Of a stretch of 7,523 nt of DNA, positions 1-5,684 are shown piece after piece (position 1 is the stretch's first letter; every line of letters begins with the position of its first letter). Source of the stretch: Deltaproteobacteria bacterium (GTDB lineage Bacteria; Myxococcota_A; UBA9160; UBA4427); NCBI GenBank assembly GCA_011051925.1, contig DRKE01000013.1, positions 1 through 7,523 of the forward strand. Reading direction: 5' to 3'. The position numbers and the translations under genes were made by a program. The notes beneath the pieces are model-generated. The model had not been told where the DNA came from and made no database searches. It worked only from the letters and a program-made list of their open reading frames with translations.

Positions 1-295
1 CGAACCCCGCCTTCTCGACCGCCTCGTCGAGATCCCTCACGGTGGCCCGATTCCCCTCGGCAAAGCCGACCACGATCCGCCCCTCGTCGAGCAGGACTTC
101 GACCTCCCGCACGCCGTCGACGCGTTGGAGCTTCTTCTCGATCCCGAAAGCGCAGAAGGGGCAGCTCAGTCCGTTCACCTGCAATTCCGCGGACAGGATC
201 TCGGCAACGGAGCTTTCCGCCACGAGCAGTGCACCGAGCAGGAACAAGAGCGGTCCGACAACGCGTCGCGCCGTCGGAATCCAGGAGCGCGTCAT
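1..295 (-). CDS. Exported heavy-metal-associated (HMA) domain protein, MerP-like, C-terminus cut by window edge
   Basis: The frame from the ATG at 295 stays open to the left edge, giving 98 residues with no stop, so the gene is partial. Residues 1-31 form a signal peptide: basic start (MTRSW...RR), hydrophobic core at 12-26, likely cleavage after SVA31. From about residue 33 comes a ferredoxin-like HMA fold: an L-x-V-N-G-L-S strand, the metal-loop motif C45-P-F-C48, an AFGIEKKL helix, a VDGV turn, a strand at 64-69, and a final helix ending KAGF. HMA domains bind soft or divalent metals through the CxxC pair, as in periplasmic MerP. The CPFC form is unlike the usual MerP/ATPase loops and looks partly redox-like. 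The start overlaps the upstream MerR stop as ATGA, and AAGGGG lies 7 bases upstream, so the pair is translationally coupled. Metal and partner are unknown. The HMA fold is well supported; a mercury-specific role is only a guess. Confidence 0.88.
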   Translation of the reverse strand, partial: MTRSWIPTARRVVGPLLFLLGALLVAESSVAEILSAELQVNGLSCPFCAFGIEKKLQRVDGVREVEVLLDEGRIVVGFAEGNRATVRDLDEAVEKAGF

Positions 296-702
296 CGAGT
301 CGTCCCCTTTTCTTCCGCTGCAAGCGACCGGAGGATCGAACAATCCCGAAGTGGCCCCTGGCCCGGACACTCTGCGACGAGCCTGCGAAGTGCACGCCGC
401 ATGCGCTGGAGCGCCTTGATCCGCTCTTCGAGCGCCTCGATCTTCGTCTCGGCACATCGGCGGAGTTCGGCGGGCGTCGTCCCTTCGCGCGCCTCCAGTC
501 GGAGCAGCTCGGCGATCTCCCGAAGCGAGAATCCGAGTTCCTTGGCGCGGCGGATGAATCGCAGACGGACGACGACTTCAGGCGGATAGTCGCGATAGCC
601 CGATGGCCGCCGTGCCGGCGCCTCGATCAGTCCCTCGCGTTCATAGAATCGAACCGCATCGACTCCGATCTCCGCTGCCTTCGCGACCTCACCGATCTTC
701 AT
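292..702 (-). CDS. MerR-family metal-responsive transcriptional regulator
   Basis: A 136-residue cytoplasmic regulator. Residues 1-70 are the MerR winged helix-turn-helix: MKIGEVAKAAEI, VRFYEREGLI, GYRDY, then the LRFIRRAKELGFSLREI segment. Residues 76-108 form the long antiparallel dimerisation helix. Three cysteines, C83, C112 and C121, line up with the three Hg(II) ligands of MerR (C82, C117, C126), including the nine-residue step between the last two. The tail C-S-I-L resembles ZntR-type zinc sensors, but the ZntR double cysteine is reduced to E-C and its histidine ligand is absent. This family typically sits on its own promoter and untwists it when metal binds. I chose the ATG at 702 because the family begins MKIGE and a GGGAG lies 8 bases upstream. 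The longer start at 741 falls inside the promoter palindrome. It is followed with a 4-base overlap by an exported HMA protein, so a metal response is likely. Hg, Zn, Cd or Pb cannot be separated by eye. Confidence 0.93.
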   Translation of the reverse strand: MKIGEVAKAAEIGVDAVRFYEREGLIEAPARRPSGYRDYPPEVVVRLRFIRRAKELGFSLREIAELLRLEAREGTTPAELRRCAETKIEALEERIKALQRMRRALRRLVAECPGQGPLRDCSILRSLAAEEKGTTR

Positions 703-722
703 CCCATCCGCTCCCTGGCAAA

Positions 723-754
723 AGGATAGACCCTGGACCATGGTCCAGAGTCAA
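723..754 (-). promoter_or_regulatory. MerR-type promoter with operator palindrome in a 20-bp spacer
   Basis: Read on the minus strand, a -35 element TTGACT (754-749) and a -10 element TATCCT (728-723) are separated by exactly 20 bp. That over-long spacer is the hallmark of MerR-activated promoters. The spacer contains the perfect palindrome CTGGACCATGGTCCAG (733-748). With the flanking GAC and GTC (729-752) the symmetry extends to 24 bp with one mismatched pair. The expected transcription start is near 716, giving a leader of roughly 15 bases that holds the ribosome-binding site for the regulator start at 702. This implies an autoregulated regulator-HMA transcript. No plus-strand gene starts here, so the site appears to serve one direction only. 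Confidence 0.87.
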
Positions 755-800
755 GGTCCTCTCCGTCGTCGGGGATCGGGACGGTCGGAACCGAACGGCT

Positions 801-1481
801 TCAGCCGCGGATCGACCGGATCGCGCGCTCGTAGGCCTCTCGGCTGTAGCCCCGGAGGATCTCACCGGAAAAGTCCAGAACCGGAACGCCCCCTCGCCCC
901 GTCTTCTCTCGAAGCTCACGCGCGATCTCCTCGTCGTCGACGTCCCTGATCTCGTAGCGGATCCCCGCCTCGTCGAGATGGGCCCGAGCCTGCCGGCAAT
1001 AGCCACACCAGGTCGCCGAATAGAGAATGACGGTCTCTTCCTGGATCGGGGCCGCTCTCCCGGAGGTCGATGCAGATCGGTTCGCGAGCATGATCTCGGT
1101 CGCCCGCTCGCTCGACAGCTGCCACGACCGGCGCGCCTCCATCGGAGTGAGCGGCGGCGGCTGACTCATCTCGACGTAGCCGACCTGATCCCGCCAGGCC
1201 GCGGGGACGTCACCCAACCGCTCGACGAAGCGGACCTTTCCGTGATCATCGACGAACTGGTAGTAGACACGCAGGGCCTCTTCGGGGCCGACGGATGCCA
1301 TGTCGGAGTCCGGTCGTTCGCCGGCCCGCGTCGGAGTCGGCTCGGCCTTCCCAGAACCCTCGTCCCTCGAAACGATCGAACCCGGATCGAAGCGGTCGCA
1401 GGCCGACACGCCTGCGATCAGGAGGAGGGCGCCCAGAAACGGGAGCCAGGCGGCCGGCCCGCGAGGATATCGTTCGGTCAT
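801..1481 (-). CDS. Lipoprotein with C-terminal glutaredoxin domain
   Basis: The product is 226 residues from the ATG at 1481, which has AGGGGG six bases upstream. The frame is open to 1565, but the added residues would precede the signal peptide. A hydrophobic segment (12-27) ends in the lipobox V-S-A-C28, so the mature protein should be lipid-anchored. Aspartate at +2 (D29) is the E. coli inner-membrane retention signal, if that rule holds here. Residues 29-65 are a low-complexity linker. Residues 72-105 (VYYQFVDDHGKVRFVERL...VP..W) resemble a DUF4124-like module. Residues 149-226 are a glutaredoxin/thioredoxin fold with T-W-C159-G-Y-C162 and the cis-proline loop GGVP200VLDF, followed by GY. 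Glutaredoxin domains reduce disulfides or glutathionylated thiols. A membrane-anchored, probably periplasm-facing one is less usual, and its electron source is unknown. The next gene downstream has its own MerR promoter, so co-transcription is not required. Confidence 0.85.
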   Translation of the reverse strand: MTERYPRGPAAWLPFLGALLLIAGVSACDRFDPGSIVSRDEGSGKAEPTPTRAGERPDSDMASVGPEEALRVYYQFVDDHGKVRFVERLGDVPAAWRDQVGYVEMSQPPPLTPMEARRSWQLSSERATEIMLANRSASTSGRAAPIQEETVILYSATWCGYCRQARAHLDEAGIRYEIRDVDDEEIARELREKTGRGGVPVLDFSGEILRGYSREAYERAIRSIRG

Positions 1482-1602
1482 TGCCAGCCCCCTGGTGTGG
1501 CCTCCGGCGGATGGAGACCGCACTCTCTTCGGAAGAACGCCGTCTGGACCTGACTTCCGGCGCACGCGGCGGCTCGAGGGACTTCTCGATCCTCTCTCGC
1601 CG

Positions 1603-2064
1603 TCACTCCGGAGACGGCCGCTCGCGATCGAGCAGGTCTTCGAGTCGGTCAGCCAGGTCCTGGCCGAAGCGTGCGAAGCGCCGGAGTTCGGCTCCGGGCA
1701 GCCGGGCCCATACCCGCTCGATGGCCCTCTGCCTCTCCCGCCTGATCCCTTCGAGAATCCGCCTGCCCGCGGTCGTCAGCACATAACGCCGTTGGCGGCG
1801 GTCTCCTTCTGCCACCGATGCCCGGATCAGGCCGCGCTCGAGCAGCCCCCGCAAGAGCTTCGAGATCGCGGGGGGCGTCACCGACCGCCGGGCGGCAAAG
1901 AGCGACGGCATGAAATGCTCCGTCGCGATCTCTTCGAGAACACCCCATTCCCGCACCGTGAGCCCCGCTTCACGAGCGACCTGCTCCCTCCGCGCATCGA
2001 AGAGCTCCGACAGGCGCTGCAGGGTCGAGATGGCGCGAAGGATGGAATCCTCTTTCGACGGCAT
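1603..2064 (-). CDS. MarR-family transcriptional regulator
   Basis: A 153-residue cytoplasmic DNA-binding protein of typical MarR size. Residues 6-32 form the N-terminal dimerisation helix. Residues 35-48 (LTVREWGVLEEIAT) are the helix that opens the winged-helix domain. Residues 61-77 (SVTPPAISKLLRGLLER) are the recognition helix, followed by GLI. The wing carries the family-typical basic D88-R-R-Q-R-R93, then LTTAGRRI. Residues 100-150 form a long arginine- and glutamate-rich helical C-terminus completing the dimer. MarR proteins usually repress a neighbouring gene until a small ligand or oxidant releases them. There is no cysteine, so thiol-redox sensing of the OhrR kind is unlikely. It is divergent from the methyltransferase gene at 2196, with 131 bp between the starts, which makes that gene and itself the likely targets. 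The ATG at 2064 has AAAGG about 10 bases upstream. Family assignment is strong; the ligand is unknown. Confidence 0.93.
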   Translation of the reverse strand: MPSKEDSILRAISTLQRLSELFDARREQVAREAGLTVREWGVLEEIATEHFMPSLFAARRSVTPPAISKLLRGLLERGLIRASVAEGDRRQRRYVLTTAGRRILEGIRRERQRAIERVWARLPGAELRRFARFGQDLADRLEDLLDRERPSPE

Positions 2065-2074
2065 GGGGTTGGCC

Positions 2075-2120
2075 TTTTCATGAAAAAGTATTAACTATTA
2101 ACTATAGTACACTTTGTGTA
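2075..2120. promoter_or_regulatory. AT-rich divergent promoter/operator region between marR-like and methyltransferase genes
   Basis: This stretch is sharply AT-rich in an otherwise GC-rich window and lies between two divergent genes. It contains the perfect 12-bp palindrome TTTTCATGAAAA (2075-2086), a tandem repeat TTAACTA TTAACTA (2091-2104) and the palindrome ACTATAGT (2101-2108). The latter places a TATAGT -10-like hexamer on each strand. An inverted repeat TACAC-TTT-GTGTA follows (2108-2120). MarR proteins bind short inverted repeats overlapping promoters, so these are candidate operators. I could not pair either TATAGT with a convincing -35 element, so the exact promoters are not assigned. 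Confidence 0.55.
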
Positions 2121-2180
2121 TTCGACCACCGGAACGCATTCCCGAAAACGCCTTCCGGACGCGACCCGGACGGAACGAGA

Positions 2181-2186
2181 AGGAGG
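2181..2186 (+). promoter_or_regulatory. Shine-Dalgarno AGGAGG deciding the GTG start of the methyltransferase
   Basis: AGGAGG, within the longer AAGGAGGAG, lies nine bases before the GTG at 2196. No ATG is available in frame near this position, so this site supports GTG as the start. Confidence 0.8.
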
Positions 2187-2195
2187 AGCGGCCCC

Positions 2196-2957
2196 GTGGC
2201 GACTTCACGAACCATCGAAGAACAGTTCGGGCCCGTCGCCGCGGAATACGCGGCTTTCGACTACCATGCGTCCGGCCCCGATCTCGCCGTCCTGCTCGAG
2301 GCCGCACGGATGTCGGGCCGGGAACGCGTACTCGATGTCGGATCCGGACCGGGCAACACGGCCCTCCTCCTCGCACCGCAGGCCAGTCGGGTCGTCGCTC
2401 TGGATCCGACCGGGCCGATGCTCGCAGAAGGCCGCCGACGGGCGATCGAGCGGGGCCTGGACAACGTCGGATTCGAGCGTGGCATGGCGGAGGATCTACC
2501 CTTTCCGGAGGACCACTTCGATCGGGTCACGTCGAGACAGAGCGCGCACCACTATGCCGACGTCCAGGCCGCGATGCGGGAGATCGCCCGGGTGCTCACT
2601 GCCGATGGCCGATTCCTCCTGATCGACAGCGTCTCGCCCGAAGACGACGAATTCGACGCGTTCCTGGATCGGATCGAGCGGCTGCGCGACCCGACCCATG
2701 TGCGGAACCACCGGGTCTCCGAATGGCGTGCATTCTTCGACGACGTGGGCTTCGATTTCGAGGAGCGCGCGATGTGGACCCTTCGCCTGGACTTCGACGC
2801 CTGGGTTGCCCGCTCGCGGACGTCCCTCGATGCCGTCGCGTCGCTCCGCGCCTGCTTTCGCGAAGCTTCGGCGCGAGCAAGAGAGCGTTTCGACGTGGAT
2901 CGACACGGAAACTGGTCCCTGCCGATCAGCCTGATGGTCGGAACACCGCGACGGTGA
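2196..2957 (+). CDS. Class I SAM-dependent methyltransferase (UbiE/Methyltransf_11-like)
   Basis: A 253-residue soluble enzyme starting at GTG. The Rossmann methyltransferase motifs are clear. The N-terminal EQFGPVAAEYAAFDYH segment is typical of the UbiE/YcgJ-like group. Motif I is V45-L-D-V-G-S-G-P-G53, which cradles SAM, and the ribose-binding acidic residue at the end of strand 2 is D70 in ALDPTGPML. The A-E-D-L-P-F-P segment at 98-104 contacts adenine, and F108-D109 is followed by H118-H119 at strand 4. Then come the AMREIARVLTADGRFLLID helix-strand unit and a C-terminal part containing DTHVRNH-like and W-rich segments, probably the substrate cap. Substrate is not readable from sequence. 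It has a single cysteine, which argues against an arsenite methyltransferase. It is divergently transcribed from a MarR regulator, suggesting induction by a small ligand, perhaps the substrate or a toxic compound. It ends 42 bp before the convergent DUF3857 gene. Confidence 0.92.
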   Translation: MATSRTIEEQFGPVAAEYAAFDYHASGPDLAVLLEAARMSGRERVLDVGSGPGNTALLLAPQASRVVALDPTGPMLAEGRRRAIERGLDNVGFERGMAEDLPFPEDHFDRVTSRQSAHHYADVQAAMREIARVLTADGRFLLIDSVSPEDDEFDAFLDRIERLRDPTHVRNHRVSEWRAFFDDVGFDFEERAMWTLRLDFDAWVARSRTSLDAVASLRACFREASARARERFDVDRHGNWSLPISLMVGTPRR

Positions 2958-2960
2958 TGG

Positions 2961-2985
2961 GGACGGGCCGGGCCCGGTACCGTCC
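2961..2985. terminator. Possible bidirectional terminator hairpin between convergent genes
   Basis: In the 42-bp gap between two convergent genes, GGACGG (2961-2966) pairs with CCGTCC (2980-2985). The loop contains the self-complementary CCGGGCCCGG (2968-2977). The position fits a shared terminator, but no T-run follows on either strand, so intrinsic termination is uncertain. GC-rich inverted repeats arise easily in this genome. Confidence 0.3.
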
Positions 2986-2999
2986 ATCGACGTCTCCGG

Positions 3000-4967
3000 T
3001 CAGTCGACCCGATAGCCGAACTGGATCGCGGATTGGTCCAGCGACCGACTCAGATAGAGCCTCAGGTCCTCGTTTTCCGAAGGCGAAACGACGCGCGAAT
3101 CCATCGACAGCATCGACCGCACGATGACTTCGTCGTTCCGGGTCTCGTAGCGGCGGGTCAGCGAACCCCAGCGACTGGCGAGATCGAGTGCCGCACCCTC
3201 GTATTCGATTTCCGCCTCTTCGCAGAGACGATAACGGGAGACGGCTTCCAGGCGGATACCCGGGAAGGCGTAGTCGTGATGCCGGTTCTCGGAAACCAGG
3301 GAACGGGCCACGGCAAGCAGCCATCGGTTCACGTCGTAGAAATGCTGAGCACCCTTCATCTCGGCTCGCTGGGCCCGCGTCGACGCGTAGTGCACGGTCC
3401 AGGGCCTGCCGACCCTGGCGAGACCGCCGAGTTCCATCTCGGGACGCTGCTCGCTCACCCCCATGGCCTGGGCATACTCGTTGGCCAGATACTGTTCGCG
3501 TTCGTCCGGGCTCAGCTGGACCAGCATGCTGCGAAGGGTCTCGCCCCACGGCCCTCCCTGGCGATAGTCGACCTTCTCCCGGATCCCGCCATCGCATTCC
3601 AGCCGGATGTCGCGGGTCACCCCGAACTCCCAGAGCGCCGCGCGACGCGGGAGGGGCCGGATCGAATCGGCTCCGCGTCGCGTCAGCTCGAGAGCGACCC
3701 CGCCCTGCAGGACGAAGGGAAGTCCGGGGGGCGAAGACGAAAGCGTGACATCGACGCAGCCCCCGTCACGAGGCAGGGCGTCGCTGCATACGATCATGTG
3801 GTCGAAGTAGGAGGCCGCCGGCAACACGAAGGTCCCGGGTTCGAAGAAGCTCACGCTCGTGAGGACCGGCGTCACTTCGAGATCGAGGGCCCGCGCCATC
3901 GCGACGAAGAGGGTGACCTTGTCCTTGCAATCGCCGAAGCGGCGCTTCCAGGTCAAGCTCGCCGGACGGGGCACGACGGCCGCATCACCATGCTCGAATC
4001 CGAGATAGCGGACCTGGTTCGACACGACGCGATAGAGTTCCCGAGCCCGGGCTTCGGGCTCCTCGAATTCCTCTCGAATCCGCGCGATCGCCTTCTCCAT
4101 TTCGTCCGACACGTCGAGTTTCGCTTCGACGAGTCCCGCGACCCGAGCCGAGAGTTCCCGCCATGTGACCCGCTGACCGACGACGAAATGGGGAATCACG
4201 TCGAGATAGCTCCGCACGGCGGGATCCAGTCGGACTGCGGCCATTTCGGAGCGGCGGCAGACCAGCCTGCCCGCAGAGACCGTCCCGCATTCGAGCCCGG
4301 GATCATTCGTCGCCCAATCGAACCAGCCAGGCTCGCGCTCGTTCTCGACGACGATCTCGTTCGACAGGATCGGGACGAGGGTCTGCATGTTGAAGAGCGA
4401 ACTCCAGGGCAGAGGGTCTCCCTCGATGCGCCGGATCAGCGTGTACTCGACGAAGGCGACCGATCCCGGGACGACACCCCCCATCGGCAGGGATACCGTC
4501 TTCAGGGTGCTGAAGAGATCCGGATCCTGTGAATCCGTCACCTGGACCGAATCAGGATCGACCGCCTGCCGGCGGCCATCCGGAAGCAACAGATAGGCGC
4601 GTTCGACCCGGAGGCTCGAGCGGTCCGTCTCGATCGTGATCTCGATCGTGCCCGCTTGTTGAGCGCCTGCGTCATTCACGAAGAGTCGAACGACGCTCTG
4701 GCGGACCTCGACTTCCGATGCCGCCTTGATCCGGACATGCGTTCGCCATGCGACCTCGACGAATCCGAAGCCCGAGTCGACCCATTCGTCCAGGCGACCC
4801 GCCACGGCTTCGATCGAGGCGGATTCGAGCGCGTGGGGAGCGCCGATCCCGTCTTCGATCGAGAGCCAATCAAAGTCCTCTCCATGGCCCGCCGCGGCGG
4901 AGAGCACGAGACACGGGATCCAGATCGAAACGATCCATCTCCCTCGCGAGCGACCCTGGCGAATCAC
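3000..4967 (-). CDS. Exported DUF3857 / transglutaminase-like protein
   Basis: A 655-residue protein starting at GTG 4967, with GGAGG four bases upstream inside the preceding gene. Residues 1-27 are a signal peptide (basic RQGRSRGR, hydrophobic core 12-26), and no lipobox is present, so it should be periplasmic or released. Residues about 65-260 match the DUF3857 beta-rich domain (VRLFVNDAG, LLLPDGRR, and FSTLKTVSLP...PGSVAFVEYTL). Residues 290-410 are a transglutaminase/cysteine-peptidase fold with an apparently intact triad: C347 in FGDCKDK, H390 in FDHMIV, D406 in CVDVTLS. Residues 410-655 are a beta-rich C-terminal region as in other DUF3857 proteins. Members occur widely in Gram-negative envelopes, and substrates are mostly unknown. 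Two extra cysteines (C394, C404) lie between the catalytic His and Asp and could form a disulfide. It overlaps the upstream lipoprotein gene by GTGA, so the two are co-translated. Fold and active site are well supported; whether it cleaves or cross-links is unknown. Confidence 0.9.
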   Translation of the reverse strand: MIRQGRSRGRWIVSIWIPCLVLSAAAGHGEDFDWLSIEDGIGAPHALESASIEAVAGRLDEWVDSGFGFVEVAWRTHVRIKAASEVEVRQSVVRLFVNDAGAQQAGTIEITIETDRSSLRVERAYLLLPDGRRQAVDPDSVQVTDSQDPDLFSTLKTVSLPMGGVVPGSVAFVEYTLIRRIEGDPLPWSSLFNMQTLVPILSNEIVVENEREPGWFDWATNDPGLECGTVSAGRLVCRRSEMAAVRLDPAVRSYLDVIPHFVVGQRVTWRELSARVAGLVEAKLDVSDEMEKAIARIREEFEEPEARARELYRVVSNQVRYLGFEHGDAAVVPRPASLTWKRRFGDCKDKVTLFVAMARALDLEVTPVLTSVSFFEPGTFVLPAASYFDHMIVCSDALPRDGGCVDVTLSSSPPGLPFVLQGGVALELTRRGADSIRPLPRRAALWEFGVTRDIRLECDGGIREKVDYRQGGPWGETLRSMLVQLSPDEREQYLANEYAQAMGVSEQRPEMELGGLARVGRPWTVHYASTRAQRAEMKGAQHFYDVNRWLLAVARSLVSENRHHDYAFPGIRLEAVSRYRLCEEAEIEYEGAALDLASRWGSLTRRYETRNDEVIVRSMLSMDSRVVSPSENEDLRLYLSRSLDQSAIQFGYRVD

Positions 4968-5542
4968 TCGACCTCCAGGCGGAAGCGGAGGACCGCCGCG
5001 CGCAGCGCATCGCGTCCCCGGGCGTCGCGGGTCCAGGCGAGAATCTCGACCGCTCCGCCCGGCGTGTCGGCGATCAGCGAATAGGCGTACCGGGATGCCC
5101 GGCGGCCATCCCCTTCCCAGGCACAGAGCGATGCCGCCCGATAGCGACCGGTCGAAAGAAAGAAGCGCTCCTCCGACACGAAGTGGAGGAGACCCGCCGA
5201 TCGGACGAGCGTCCGGCGATGGTGTACGACGTCGTCGATCGAGGTCTGGGCGCCCGAGTACCGATAGGCGACCAGACCGATGTCCTCGTCCGGAAGGACG
5301 AGTCCGAATTCGGCCTTCTCGTGTCCCAGGGCCGAACCCGGTCCCTTCCCGGCCCGACCGACGATCCCGATCGAGAAGCTGCCGTCGGAGGACACGACGC
5401 GATCCGTGCCCGCCGGCAGGGGATCGATCCGGCCGGCAGGCGTCTCATCGATCGTCTGGGGAATTCGCGAAGAAGCACAACCCAGGCCGATCGTCACGAG
5501 CGCGGCGATCGCCCATCCAGCAGGACTCGTCGAGCATCCCAT
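4964..5542 (-). CDS. Small lipoprotein of unknown function
   Basis: The product is 192 residues from the ATG at 5542. The frame is open back to 5638, but the extra 32 residues are arginine-rich and would sit in front of the signal peptide, so I trim them. The N-terminus MGCSTSPAGWAIAALVTIGLGC carries a hydrophobic stretch and a lipobox L-G-C (C22), followed by A-S-S. Small residues after the cysteine, with no aspartate at +2, would suit outer-membrane sorting by the E. coli rule. The mature part has a short linker (IDETPAGRIDPLPAG), then an alternating-strand pattern: DGSFSIGIVG, AEFGLVLPDEDIGLVAYRY, LLHFVSEERFFL, YRAASLCAWE, YAYSLIAD, VEILAWTRD. It ends in the helix RDALRAAVLRFRLEVE. I do not recognise a named domain. 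The gene overlaps the DUF3857/transglutaminase gene by GTGA and supplies its ribosome-binding site, so the two proteins probably act together at the envelope. The Shine-Dalgarno of this gene itself is weak. Confidence 0.78.
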   Translation of the reverse strand: MGCSTSPAGWAIAALVTIGLGCASSRIPQTIDETPAGRIDPLPAGTDRVVSSDGSFSIGIVGRAGKGPGSALGHEKAEFGLVLPDEDIGLVAYRYSGAQTSIDDVVHHRRTLVRSAGLLHFVSEERFFLSTGRYRAASLCAWEGDGRRASRYAYSLIADTPGGAVEILAWTRDARGRDALRAAVLRFRLEVE

Positions 5543-5684
5543 CGTCGGTCCCCGTCCCCCTCTCCTGCCCCGGTCCCGGTCGGACCTCGGTCGGAGCGCT
5601 CGGATTCCCCACCGCGCCCTCGGAAGGAGAACCCCCACGCGGCGGCTCGGGGAATTCCGTGAACAAGGCCAACGGGCCCCTCGA
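5543..5684. other. Intergenic region with an 11-bp-period direct repeat
   Basis: 142 bp separate the esterase stop from the lipoprotein start. It holds an 8-bp direct repeat CGGTCGGA at 5577-5584 and 5588-5595, one helical turn apart, and long C-runs on the plus strand. I see no clear promoter hexamers and no T-tailed hairpin, so it is undecided whether the lipoprotein pair is co-transcribed with the esterase or has its own promoter. Confidence 0.4.

Noticed and set aside
703..741. Upstream start for the MerR regulator at 741
   Set aside because: That ATG is the centre of the operator palindrome and lies upstream of the predicted transcription start. The family begins at MKIGE.
755..800. Inverted repeat CCGTC/GACGG (763-767, 780-784) as a terminator for the glutaredoxin gene
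   Set aside because: The stem is only five pairs with a 12-base loop and no T-run, as expected by chance in such GC-rich sequence.
603..1553. 316-codon plus-strand frame
   Set aside because: It crosses the MerR promoter and runs antisense to the glutaredoxin lipoprotein. No domain is visible.
1482..1602. Possible small gene or promoter in the 121-bp gap between the MarR and glutaredoxin genes
   Set aside because: No convincing hexamers, hairpin with T-run, or small frame with a ribosome-binding site was seen.
2196..2957. Arsenite methyltransferase (ArsM) assignment suggested by the nearby metal-response genes
   Set aside because: ArsM needs several conserved cysteines, and this protein has only one. 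Its regulator is MarR-type rather than ArsR-type.
2114..3127. 337-codon plus-strand frame overlapping the methyltransferase
   Set aside because: The methyltransferase frame has intact SAM motifs and a strong ribosome-binding site. This frame is arginine-rich and runs past the convergent gene end.
3033..4532. 499-codon open frame on the plus strand opposite the DUF3857 gene
   Set aside because: It is antisense to a gene with clear domain motifs and catalytic residues. Its product is Arg/His/Asp-rich with no recognisable domain, which is typical of antisense frames in GC-rich DNA.
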